Assembly (NCBI GenBank): GCA_902728285.1
Contig: CACVBU010000714.1
Span: 248,001 to 312,000, forward strand
Direction: 5' to 3'
From: Clytia hemisphaerica
Lineage: Eukaryota; Cnidaria; Hydrozoa; Leptothecata; Clytiidae
Length of the DNA: 64,000 nucleotides
Position 1 is the stretch's first letter, and the number at the start of each line of letters is the position of its first letter. Under the pieces are notes generated by a model. That model searched no databases and was not told the DNA's origin. It worked only from the letters and a program-made list of their open reading frames with translations. Both the position numbers and the translations under genes were made by a program. Of the stretch, positions 45,051 through 56,962 are shown piece after piece.

Positions 45051-46269
45051 TACTTCAAATTATCAGCTGGTCATGGTTTCTCTTGGAAAGTAAGTTTTAT
45101 CCTTTTTCCATCGATAAACGTTACTGCTTTCACCACATTTTAAAGTAATTTTTTGAAATATGTGTCCGAAAAGAATGTAACATAGAACGTTTTGAAATCA
45201 TCACCCAGTCATTACCAACTGACGGTAAATGTGGCGAAAAAATCGCAACCTTAGAATGCAGCGAAAAATCAGTGAAAGTGCATTTTTCTCAACTCTTAAA
45301 ATATAAAATCAGAATTTCAGGGCTAAAATTTTCAATTTTTTATTGGGTTTGCTGAAATTTACAACGTAAGAGTGCTTTTATCGAAAGTTCACCATTCCAT
45401 TGTATTTCTGCTGTCTTGAAAAACATACCCATAACCGCCACACATAACCGTCTCTAAATTTGCCTGACTGCCCTTTTCCGAGCTAGTGAAAATAAAATTA
45501 TCAGGTGATGGATGTTAAAGCAAAGTTTGAGTGCTATGTAATCGCTTTGGAAAGACCAAAATGAGAGTTTAGCAATACTTTCTGGCTTGATTTGAGTATT
45601 TAAAAAAAACCTGTTGAAGCTATTATAAAATTGGGATATTCCAGAAATATTCGGCAGCCCCTATGTTGAGGAGGTGTGACGTCCAGGGTGGTCTGGAAAC
45701 AAAAAATCTCGGGTTTTTCTGGTTTTCTGGGAAAAAATCTACTGAATCACCTTGCCCAAAAAAGATCTCGGCATGGGAATAAAATCAGAATAGCCCATTG
45801 TTAAATTGTATATCAATAAATAAAAACATTTTTCTTTCTAGCTAGCTTCGGTTTATTATTCGAACGACATTCTGATAACGTGATACTTCGAGACGAATAT
45901 GGACGAATATGATCATTTCAACCAAATAAAAGCAGCTATGAAAGTTCCATTTGATTGAAGTCTTCTAATATAGGTAAGCTTTCTTTTCATTTTTTTTATC
46001 ATCATTGGCCCATTGAAACTTTTAACCCAGTGGGAAAGAGTGGGGAGCTGAAAATTCGAGCTTTGATGGGAATTTTCTTTGATTGTAATAAGATTAGTTT
46101 TGTCGATGTGGAAGCAAGGTTGGTTCGTATTTTCCCCAATATTTTTTTCTTTTTCTTTTTTGTTACGAGGGTTTTGCATTTTTCGCTTTTGACAAAGTTT
46201 GAAATTGCTACTCTTGTTAGCTCTTCTTTGTTTTATGGTAAATGAATGATCGATTCTTGCAAATTTTGA
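45051..46269. other. No gene recognised
   Basis: Open frames on both strands at 45913-46245 overlap each other and have no recognisable domain. Nothing else seen. Confidence 0.45.
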
Positions 46270-46740
46270 GTTTATGGTTTTTTGAGGTGAGAAACAATTT
46301 TTCGAGAATTAAGCGTCGTCATGAAGACTTCTACAGCCTTCAATTATTACAAAGCGTCTTTTTAAATAAATTAACTCAATACTCAATCTTCACCAAAGGG
46401 TTTTATCATTTGGGATAAGAAATCTTATCCCCTCAGGGTTTGAAGAAGCCAAAAAGCATCCTAAGCGTCTTTAGAGAATAGGTTAAGATAAAGTCCTGAC
46501 AATAGCACCAACACTTTGGTCAGACGATAGTTTTCACTAAAGTTTGGCTTAAGGTTTGGTGCGAAGAAAGGCAAAGGCTAAAATTGCCCACGTGAGGAGG
46601 TTTTCCTCCTCCGTGGTTCATTTGGCAATTCCCTTGGGAGTTTGGAGAACAAAAGAATAATTATCATAACAATGGTTGCATAATGAACCTCGTGGCTTTT
46701 TTATTCTTTTGATAAGAATGTTTTTCTGCAGGCAACTATT
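46270..46740 (+). repeat. Dispersed repeat, copy 1 (inverted relative to 55690-56110)
   Basis: Shares with 56110-55690, in inverse orientation, GATAAGAAATCTTATCCCCT-type, AAAGCATCCTAAGCGTCTTT and GGAGGTTTTCCTCCTCCGTG blocks. The interior has the palindrome GAGGAGGTTTTCCTCCTC. No coding capacity. Confidence 0.75.
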
Positions 46741-47018
46741 TTGTCTACTAGTACTGTTTTATTGAAACGTTTTAAAAAAGTTTCAACTTTGAAGGTTTTT
46801 ATCTTATTAGAACATTGTATCAAAAAATTGACTAAAGTTTTATTTCAAACTGAGAATTAGCTTTAAAATGTGCTTTTATTTCGAACATTTTCCTGTGAAC
46901 TCCCTTCCCAACCACAAATTCACAATTCATGCATTATATATTTAATTTTACAGTAGGATGAATAAACTTTCCTGACGCATTTTTGAGATATCTCTACTGT
47001 TTTTAACCGGGCAAATTA

Positions 47019-48946
47019 CAGGGTGGCCACGCATGCTGGAAAAACTGGAAAACCTGGAAAAACTGGAAGAATGGCCTTTTTCAGAAAATTAGCTGGAAAA
47101 ACTGGAAATGGGTACATTTTTCAAACAGGAAAGCTGGAAAAACTGGAAAAGTTTTTTTGATAGTTTAAGTTTTTGATAGTCTTTCTTGACTAACCCAATT
47201 TTCCAATTTTGAATCGAATCTTTTCATTCAGTAAGTATAACTTTGTCTGCCTTTCTCTTTTCACCCGGGTTGCTTCTTGTACACTGTACTTTAAATCACA
47301 GTGAAGGAGAAGAATATATATTTCGCTGACCAAGGGAGTAACTCAAAAGTGGGGAACTACTTAGAACTCTAAAATTTCTAAAAATTTTGGGGGCACCTAA
47401 ACTTTTTGGGGGTACCTGAACCCTGGAGGACCCTGTGGCTTAGATCTGTATAATCGATTTGAAAGAAATGTCTATTGAAAATCTAGAAGTACCAGTGGAT
47501 ACCCCTTAAAACCTACAAAGCCACCTTATCTTAGCCACCAAACTTGATTTAATATTGTTCAGTTCACTTTTTTGCAACCTTATATGTACTTTCATAATCA
47601 CAAAAAAACCTAATTTCGAGAATTTCACTTATCAAAAAGTGTTATAAAATTCGAAGTTATCAAAATTTTAGTAAGAATCCCTCCAAAAAATTAAGTTTCT
47701 CGGACCTAGAGACTACACAATTGTATTTAAGGTCATAAAACCTATACTTTTTGGTACCCATACTTATGGCAGGTATGAAATATTCATTTTCTTTTTCATG
47801 GTTAGACCCGGGAGAAATCTTGAGGCCCTCAAAGTTCTAATTTAGGTTTTAAGGTGTATTTTGATTCTAACATACAGTCTTGAAAATATTTAAGTCCTAA
47901 TGATCTAATTGCAATATTAGTTGCTTTGCAGTGAACCACTGTTCAAAATTTGAGACCAAAAGGACTATTATATAAAAAGTAATTGGAGAAAAACCATTTT
48001 GTAGGAACCATAGACCAGAGGAATGTAAAGAGATGGAAAAACAGCTTCTTGAAAACAATGGAAAAACGGCTCGTCATATACCAGGTCTCTTGCCCTTAAG
48101 GGAGTTTATGTCGAGTAAATAAGTTTCTTTTGTTGTCGCTATAAAAAAATCTGCATAATTAGCGTGTTGTGACAAAATTCTTTTGTTTCAAGCCTGATTA
48201 TGCGCAAACTTTTAGGGCTTATATTTTGGGTACACCTCTCCTATACGAAAAGGTACCTATATCTTCTTGCTCAGAATTTCCTAGCGATTCTACTGATATA
48301 ACCGCATCATGACCGCACCATAATATGGAAAGCTAGAGCTCGAGAAAATTATAACTTCATCTTGATTTTACTCGACTTCTGACAGTTTTACAAGAACCGA
48401 TTTAATATCATTGCATTAAGAATTTTTTTTGCTATACATTGGTAAAAATATTGCTCCTTATTCTTAAAAATTGAACTAGTAATCGGCAAAAAAGGAAAAA
48501 AGGAAAAACAAATTTTCATTTTTATCATCAAATCATGTAGAAACCGTCCGATTTGTATGGCGAGCCGTCTTTTCTGGACTTTCATTTAATGAAATCAACG
48601 TTTTTACAATAGAATTTTCAATAGAAGTGATCGTTGAACTTTGAGTAATCAGAAAAGCTGTTTTTCCATCTCTTCACATTCCTCTGCATAGACAGCGTAC
48701 TTTCAACACAAAAAGTTTCAGCCTAAAATCCCACCTAAATTTTCAGATAGAGGGTATCTCTATTTTTGTAGGTTTTAAGGGGTATCCAATGGTAATAATT
48801 TTGCACTCGCTTATAGCTGGAAAAAAGGACAGGTTTTTTGGTGAAGGCTGGAAAAAGGTACATTTTCCAGCTCAAAATACCTGGAAAAAAGGATATTTTG
48901 ACCAAAAAAGCTGGATTTTTCATCTAAAATAAGTGTGGCCACCCTG
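47019..48946. mobile_element. 1.9-kb element with CAGGGTGGCCAC termini
   Basis: Inverted termini CAGGGTGGCCAC and GTGGCCACCCTG are flanked by AATTA on both sides (47014-47018 and 48947-48951), a 5-bp duplication. The subterminal regions carry many 'GCTGGAAAAACTGG' reiterations. The interior has no credible ORF. Superfamily not assigned. Confidence 0.75.
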
Positions 48947-48951
48947 AATTA

Positions 48952-51448
48952 GTAAAATTTTTGTGCTACATACAGATACATAGTCATCACATAACTATTA
49001 AGTTAAAGTTACTTTTGTACCTATCCAAAATCTCGGTCTTTTTCAGTTGTGGCATTAGGAAAGTTTTTCGTATTTTCGCGCTGTCGAAGATAGAGCAAAA
49101 ACTAGTTTCTATACAAAAGTGCACGAAGGTTGCCTGATACAAAATAAACAGATGAATGTTTATAGAACAATAATATCTAATTAAAAAATTCCTTCTGTGA
49201 GGATGCCTATATAGGAGAATACACTTTTTCTAACCCAAATTTTAGAAAAATATACATCACGTGATCGATTCTGTCCAATAGAAGGTTGCAAATGAAGCAA
49301 GTTTTTATTTAATTGCACTTTTTACGATGAAAATGTCATTAATATTTTTACAACCGTAACACGGATGTTTTTTGAGAATCAAGGCAAGTTGGTTATCTAT
49401 TATTTTTACATCGTTGGTCAAACAGAAGACAAAGGAAGCGTACCCAATATGCAAGTTACCATGGCCATGATACTGCAGAAAAGACCCTGAGCGTTTTGAA
49501 ACGACATGATACGATAAAATACCGAAACTTGTTATTCTATATTACCATCCAACGCAGTCGAACGAACAAACGAAATGTAGGAAAACGAATAAAAGTTTCC
49601 TGAAGCGGGCAGAGAATTAATCCATGGCATCGCCTGATCGAAAAAAGCAAAAGAACTTCTGTTTGGCCATAAAGAGAACGACAGGTTTTCATCCAGATAG
49701 GGGCTAATCGAAATCTAAAAGCGATCTCACTTCGTGCCCTCTGTCACCCGCTGCGCTGTTGGTACGCTTACGAAAGTCACTACAACAAGGACATTGTGCA
49801 CACCTACAACATCAACATGCAATCTAAAAATTTACTATATAACCACCCATCACACTGTCATGATGAGTTTATGAGCTAACATTTTATAACTATTGTTATA
49901 GGAACCAACTGCAAGGCCAGCTTATGCAGCATTTAATTGTAATATGAGGCTTAGTGAAAGAATTTAAAAAATTCAAAAACTTCTATGTTTAGTGTGAAGA
50001 GATTGCAAAATTTAACGCACGTATCGTAATGGTAAACATTCTGATTTTTTACGGGAACGAGGTATGTTGCCATGTTGTATTGAAGAAGCTATGTAAACAT
50101 GTCTCGACATTCTAAGTCGATCGTTCGTTAAATAATGTTTTAATTAATGAAAAAAGTCAACCACGAATTTGTCGTTAATTACATTGTATATCACTTTATG
50201 CTTGTGCCCTGAATTATACAATGCCCAAGATGTCCTGCTTCTTCTAGCGTTGGACTCCAGATTTGATCTCAAATCCAAATTTAGTGTTAACATAATACCA
50301 GCTCTGTCCTGTGCTGAAAGACGACTAACATTAAATTGCAAATAAATATCGTTTCATTTCTTCTTTTAAGGGTTTTAGTTGGACAGTTACAATAGTTACA
50401 GTATAACATAATCATGAAGTCTATAATCTATTATTGTTCTATTTTAATTGTGGGATTAATTAATATCATATAATGACACCTTTGTATCCCTTATGCTATA
50501 TAAAATTTACGTATGTAACAATATAATAATAACTACTTTGAAATAAATTGGACTAAAGGCATAGACCTGATTTTGAAAACGACCGTATGTTCGGCCAAAA
50601 ATCAGGTCTCTAAAATCGGATCCTTACAGTGGAGGAAAAATTTGGCTGAAAATCGACCCTTATAGTGTGATTCTTCGAAATTTTGTGCCGTTTCCAGGGC
50701 AAAATTTTTTAAATTTTTTAAAATTTTACCACAAAATTTGGTATTTTCTCAAATTTTCAACCGTTAAAGTGCACTTTTTCCCACTTGCTCACAAAATAAC
50801 CTTTACAGTGCATTTTTCTGCTGCACCACATCTGTAAATAAAAACAAGATAAACAAGTTCATTATTAAATAACCTGTCCAACCCGAAACAGATTATGTTC
50901 ACTTAGGGTGGAATAGAACAGGGGGTTTGGAAATAGCTGCAAATTTTAATCGACAAAAAGACTCAATTATTAGTTTTGATCAAGCATACTTTAAAAAAAT
51001 GATGATGATAATTTTAGAAATAGTATTTAAAAACCCAAAAAGGGCTTGCAAAATAAATTAACAAGCAGGGGGGTTATCGAGCACTTGAGAGTACAAAATT
51101 TGTCAGTTTTGTTTTGCATCATCTATCCTCATAAATAACTTCTTTACCCCAGAATTTTACAACAAAATAATATTAGGTTTTATTGACTTTGAAATTTCGT
51201 CAAATTTTAGGGGGGGGTAAAGGATTTTGCCTGTGACGTCAGTGTTTGAGTCCTCAAAAATTTGAAATGGACCAGGTTTAGTTGCGTTGCATAAAAAATA
51301 TTACGAGTCCTAAGGGGTTTGTCACTACTATTTTTAAAATATTGCAAATTGACGCAAAAGTGTTGAAAAAAAAGACTTGTATGTCATTTCTCTAGTATAT
51401 TTCGTTCAGAATATGCTTGAACTTAGTACAGGCTAAATGTGCCTAAAG
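48952..51448. other. No gene recognised
   Basis: 2.5 kb without a recognisable gene. 50575-50825 contains CCTTACAGTGG and CCTTTACAGTGCA phrases related to the 60362-60809 element. The minus-strand frame at 50144-50341 is unrecognised. Confidence 0.45.
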
Positions 51449-51482
51449 CATTGAGTTTAAAGCCCGGGCTTATACTTCATTT
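51449..51482. mobile_element. Minimal hAT-like footprint: two termini joined
   Basis: CATTGAGTTTAAAGCCC is followed directly by GGGCTTATACTTCATTT, the left and right ends of the hAT-like MITE with no interior. The flanks GCCTAAAG and GCCAAAAG match at 7 of 8 positions. Confidence 0.5.
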
Positions 51483-52839
51483 GCCAAAAGTCATTATCAT
51501 TATACACAAAGGCGTACAAGCATGAGACTTTGCTCAGTTGTAGTTTATGGATGAAAAATGGATTCAAATCTCAGACCCAAAAAATTGGCACCTGTTTGTT
51601 TTACAGACCAGAACAGGTTCCCAGGCTAAAATCGAAGAAGTTTATTTCTATCAAATTAAATAAATGAAATGGCCAATTTTTGACGTTTTCCAATTCATTC
51701 TTACAAAACGTCTGAAATATATTTTAACTAATTATTGAATAATTTCTGAAGGACTTTTGAGTTTTATAGTTGGGAATAATGTAATCCTTATTTTTTTCAC
51801 GAACGACATTTTTCATTAAATTGAAGTAAAAAATAGAATTTAAAAGATCAAAGAAAGTCTTTGATTTTTTTATTAAATATTTCCTTTCCAGAAGGAAATA
51901 TTTGTTAAAACGGTAATTTTTCTCCTTCTCCTCCTCCTTCTCCTTCTTCAAGTTTAACGCCGGTTTTGGTCAATTTCGTGAGTTTGTACATGAGTCTCTT
52001 TTTAAATCAAGCTCCGGCGGTAAAAACAGTATGATGTTCTTTTTTCGAGGCGGAAGACGTCATTTTTTCAAGACACGTCGTAGGAAATATGCGTACGGTG
52101 GTTTATTCTCCTTGCCGATCGGAAAACGTCGCCCGGTTCGAAAGCGTATTGTTGATCGGACCATACTGCTTTTTAACAGTCATAACAAAGATGGAGGCAA
52201 AAAATAGACAACAAATGTTGCTCTTTCGCTATTTTTCTTTGGTTTTTATGCTTTCATGAGTTGAATTGGATCATGTTTTTTGTACGATTGTCTGGATTTG
52301 ATGTTTCGTTTACATACTCTTGGTGTGAGAGATACAATCTCTTATCTTGATGGTCTTGGAAAAACAGGACATTTTGTCAACTTTCACATTCACAACAAGC
52401 TAACTTCAATTTTGCCTGTATATTTATCTAAAGTAATATTGTGGATAAATCTGACCATGTTATACCTGAAAAAAAATACTTGCGACATCAAAAAAGTTTG
52501 AATTCACTTTTATGGTATGCACCACCCAATGCGCAATGCCAATGGTCAGATGGCGATGATATGGTTGGTGACGAACTATGATTTAGCTAGTTTGAGCTAA
52601 AAATTTAAACATGGAGCAAAATTGACTGGTTAATGATTGAATTTCCCTTGGTGTTTTTATCTACAACAATGAATTAACTGGTTAGTGACAGTTGGTGAAA
52701 ACTCTTTTTGTGGGGAAAATTCTGTTGCGGTTCACAGAACTGTAATTTCAAACTTTTTAAGCTGATATAACCGGAACACCTTGGCCAATATGAAGAATGT
52801 TAACTTTGATTGTATTGAATATGGAATTAAACAATTGGA
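51483..52839. other. No gene recognised
   Basis: Non-coding by inspection. The frame at 52280-52501 has no recognisable domain. Confidence 0.45.
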
Positions 52840-53290
52840 ATCATTGTCTTGAACTTGGTACTTGGAGATTTTCTTCCCCATGCATTTATAATGTGGAAAA
52901 CTTTGGTCGTGGAGATTTTTTCCACGTGCATTTTAAACGTGGAAACTTTTGTTGTGAATTTGGAAATTTTCGTCCCCGTGCATTTAAAATGTGGAAAACT
53001 TTGGTTGTGAATTTGTAGATTGTTTTCCACGTGCGTTTTAAAGGCAAAAGGTTGAAACTTTTCTTATAAATTTGGAGATTTCTTACATGTGCATTTAAAC
53101 AATGGAAAACTTTTGTTATGAATTTATTTTCTTCAATACGCGTTGAAAACGTGGAAAACTTTATAAATTTGGAGATTTCTTACACGTACATTTAAAAGAT
53201 GGAAAACATTTGTTATGAATATATATTTTCTTCAATGTGCGTTTAAAACTTTACATTTTCTTCCACATATGCATTTAAAAAATGAAGAAA
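52840..53290. repeat. Degenerate ~60-bp tandem array
   Basis: About eight diverged units built from 'TTGGAGATTTTTTCCACGTG', 'CATTTAAAATGTGGAAAAC' and 'TTTGTTGTGAA'. The ORFs at 52797-53030 on both strands are repeat translations. Confidence 0.65.
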
Positions 53291-53731
53291 ACTTTGTTCT
53301 CAATTGACAATTTTTTCAAGTGATTTCCTGGCCTGGCATGACAACTGTTTTCCTTCTTGTCATTCTTTCATTTCAGATATTTCCCCTTTTTGGCTAATAT
53401 TTCTGGCAATAAGCGCTTAAAATAAAATGATATAATTATGCACTATCCCAAGGCCTTTTGATGTGTTCAATAACACAACACTCTACTCAACAGCAGTCAG
53501 GCTGGAACTTCGATTTTTGAGGATTACGATTTTACCAGCTTTTTAGCAATTTTTGCCTTGCTAACCCAAATCTCGCAACCTCTTTACCTTAAAGGAAGAT
53601 CGAAGTTAGAGTTTTTCAGCGTTCCGAAAAAAACGCAAAGCAGAAATTTTTTCATCTTCACAGGATCGATTCTCAACAACAAAATACATTATTTGGTCTT
53701 TGGGTTTGTTTCTGACGTTTTTCCTTCAAAG

Positions 53732-54433
53732 GGCAATCTCCATTAACCCGACCTCAACCCCCGACCCTGACCCTTGAAAAAGACCGACCCTCGACCCTTG
53801 GAAAAAAGCCGACCCTCGACCAAAATACAATAAAAAGCCGACCCTGGGTAAAAAAACAGTTTTTTTGGCAGTGTTTTTTTTTAATATAAAAGTTGAGCAG
53901 ACAAGCAGGAGGATGGGATTAAGGCCGGGATGGGACACATGCTTTTTTATAAGAATAATGAATATGTCGACCTCGTCGCCCCCCCCCCCCGCACCCGGCG
54001 GGCGGGTCGTATTATCTGCTTTTTGATGTTTTTACTGTGAGTGGAAGATAATATAATATTAATATCTCTCGTGCATCAACGTAAAACATAAATATTAAGC
54101 CTGGGATATATGGATACGAGGCTGATTATGCATGTTGATTATACATGTTGGTCAATAGATGCCCCCGGGGGGGGGGGTCTTGTGAAGAATATTCCCATAT
54201 CCTCCTCCTCCCCCCACCGACGACTATTCTTGAAGTATTCTTAAAGTGTTCTAATGATCAGTTTTTGGAATATTCATCCAAAAAAGATTTTATAAAAGTC
54301 GCTAAAGTATTTTTTTACCCAGGGTCGGCTTTTTAATGTATTTTGGTCGAGGGTCGGCTTTTTTCCAAGGGTCGAGGGTCGGTCTTTTCAAGGGTCAGGG
54401 TCGAGGTCGAGGTCGGGTTAATGGAGATTGCCC
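53732..54433. mobile_element. 702-bp element with long GACCCTCGACC-rich inverted arms and 8-bp duplication
   Basis: The arms of about 120 bp begin GGCAATCTCCATTAACCCGA and end with its reverse complement. They carry 'CCGACCCTCGACC' repeats. CTTCAAAG flanks both sides (53724-53731, 54434-54441), an 8-bp hAT-like target duplication. No transposase ORF. Confidence 0.8.
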
Positions 54434-54441
54434 CTTCAAAG

Positions 54442-55224
54442 AATATCGATCACTTTCCTTCTCCCCTTGAGTGCGCGAGAAAAAAATGATTAGCTCGCAT
54501 TCTCGCGCGGGCGAATAAAGATGAGGCGGCAATCTTGCACTGAGGGTGCTACTTAGTTTCCGCCCTATTTTGCGCCAACAATAGAATGGTCCAAATACGG
54601 GGGTATTCCAAATGATAAACGATGTCGTTCTGTAAGTGTTTATTTTCTGAGAGATACAAATAGTATATTTAATATTATTAACTTATTTATTTTTAAGTAT
54701 TTTTGAGCCCGAATTTAAATATCTGGTTAAATAACAAACAAATGATAGCAGTTCTGTTGTTCCTCAAACCCCCATGAAAAGTTTTTTTGCCGACTTAGCT
54801 ATTTTACAAATTTTGGAAAAGAACTCCCATAGGAATTCCGATACATAACCCGATTGGTTCATTTCGAAACGGCTTCAAGAAAGTCATAATGGCAGATAAT
54901 TTTAAAAGTTTCTGAGTAAATGTGTGTAATTTATCGATGTTGATGGTTTGTTGGTTCTTTAAAGAAAAAAGATAACAGGTATAGCTTTTTCTAATCCTGG
55001 AATATCGAGGTTCCAGCTACACTGAACAGGTGCGACGCCGGGTGACGGCTAGTATAATACTAAAATCCAACTAAAGTCCACCTACTCTCGGGTACCTAAT
55101 AGCCGGGGAGATTGGAATAAGCGGGGGGGGGGGGTTGGAAAAAATCTCAAAACTTAATAAGCGGGGGGAGGGGGTTGGAATAAAAATGTCCTGGGTGGCA
55201 AATTTTTTAAAAGGAGGCTAATAG
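54442..55224. other. No gene recognised
   Basis: Contains G-tracts at 55120-55170 ('AATAAGCGGGGGG' repeated). Nothing else recognisable. Confidence 0.45.
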
Positions 55225-55405
55225 ACCTTTTTTCAAAGAGGCCACCCTGTTGAATAATTATGATTAAAAAAAACAATGATAAAACCATGCATAATGTATA
55301 CAATATACATGATACAGTAATTATGCATGGCTCTATCATTGTTTTTATGGCTGGAATATAAAATTATTCAACAGGACGTCCTCTTTGAAAAAAGGTCTAT
55401 ACAGC
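55225..55405. repeat. ~180-bp hairpin
   Basis: Arms TCAAAGAGG...CTGTTGAATAATT and AATTATTCAACAG...CCTCTTTGA surround a second pairing of CATGCATAAT with ATTATGCATG. Confidence 0.75.
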
Positions 55406-55689
55406 AGAATTGGGACAAAAAAGGGAACTTTCAAAAACATTTTCCCAAAAATTAATAAGCCGTAATCCGTAGGTTTGAACCTTCGTCATCTTAGGAATAA
55501 TCCTGCAAATACTAGCAATTACATAAACGAATTTTGAAATTCTTGGGGACTTGTGTTGCTTGATGTTATCTGAGATGAAGCACTTTGAAATCTTTTGAGG
55601 ACATCAATAATTATTTTATCATTTGTAAAGGAAATATTTATCCGCATCTTTGCGGCTCTTGTTCTTATAAAAAATAACAAAAGCGTTTG

Positions 55690-56110
55690 AACGCAGATGA
55701 TTCGTAATAAAGATGATCACTTATCTTTGTTTCAGATAAATATTGTTCTCCAAACTCCCAAGGGAATTGCCAAATGAACCACGGAGGAGGAAAACCTCCT
55801 CGCGTGGGCAATTTTAGCCTTCACCTGTCTTCGCCTCAACCCTAAAGCCAAACTTTAGTGAAACAATATCGTCTGACCAAAGTATTGGTGCTAGTGTCAG
55901 GACTGAGAGGTCACTCAGAATTTTTTTATATAACCTACTCTAAAGACGCTTAGGATGCTTTTTGACTTCTTCAAACCCTGAGGGGATAAGATTTCTTACC
56001 CCAAATTACAAAACCCTTTAATGAAGATTAAGCATTGAGTAATAATTAAATGACAAAAAAGAAGGAACTTTTAATTTGAAAGCGACGCTAAACTCTTGAA
56101 AATTGACGTG
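55690..56110 (-). repeat. Dispersed repeat, copy 2 (inverted relative to 46270-46740)
   Basis: Reverse-complement partner of 46270-46740, with CACGGAGGAGGAAAACCTCC, AAAGACGCTTAGGATGCTTT and CCCTGAGGGGATAAGATTTC. It is more diverged at its ends. Confidence 0.75.
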
Positions 56111-56409
56111 TACCTCAAAAAACTTTTGTTCTCGCAAATTATAGACGAATTAAAAACCACAAATTTGAAATCAAGAGTTTTGAAAACAGTACTGAAAAGA
56201 AGCGCTGTCAAAGCGAACGTGTAATTACTGAGGGCACCAATTTTTAAACTTTTCCAATAAATAATTTAGACTCCCGAAAAATATCCAAATACTCTCGAAA
56301 ATTTTGTCCGAAAAATGGTAAATAAAGATGTCAAAGCGTTTCCAATTGAACATGACCCACTGAGAAAAGTTTGTTTGTCTGTTACAATACCCTCAGAATC
56401 CAACACAAT

Positions 56410-56669
56410 GGGCTCTTCCAGAAAAAATCCGTTCATGGGGGGGGGGGGGTGGAGGATGAATTGTCCAGGGGGTATTGAAAAAATTGCAATGTCCAGGGGG
56501 TAAATTTTAATGTCCAGGGGTAATTTTTTGTGTCCACGTGGTTGATTTGATGTTTGTCCAGGGGTATAACCCGTGTCCAGGGGATTGAAAATCAAAATGT
56601 CCAGGGGTAATTCATGAAAAATATAATATATCCTCCACCCCCATGAACGGATTTTTTCTGGAAGAGCCC
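56410..56669. mobile_element. MITE with internal 'TGTCCAGGGGG' repeats (copy 2)
   Basis: Near-identical family member to 4515-4776. Termini are GGGCTCTTCCAGAAAAAATC and its reverse complement, with AAT on each side (a 3-bp duplication). Confidence 0.82.
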
Positions 56670-56793
56670 AATGGAAGTTACGAATTTTCCTACCGCTTTT
56701 CTTTAACTCAACAAAAAAAAAGCATAAGAAACTTACTTGTTGTTAGAGAATTTTTGTCAGTTTGGTGTGCAAATTGATCTCGTTAAGGTCGTG

Positions 56794-56962
56794 AATAGAC
56801 GATATCGGCTTAACGTGAAAACGCGCAGATTTGATCTCCGAGAATTCCCTACAATGTTTTGTGCGGAAAAAAGTTCACGGTGAAATTTTTTCCGCACAAA
56901 GCATTGTGGGGAATTCTCGGGGGTCCAATCTGAGTTTTTATGTGAAGCCGATATCGTCTATT
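56794..56962. repeat. ~170-bp hairpin MITE
   Basis: The left arm AATAGACGATATCGGCTT and right arm AAGCCGATATCGTCTATT are exact inverse copies. The inner arms GAGAATTCCC/GGGAATTCTC and TGTGCGGAAAAAA/TTTTTTCCGCACA continue the pairing. Confidence 0.82.

Noticed and set aside
46270..56110. Possible large Maverick/Polinton-like element bounded by inverted repeats
   Set aside because: No polymerase, integrase, ATPase or capsid-like ORFs inside, and the bounding repeats are diverged and look like dispersed repeats.
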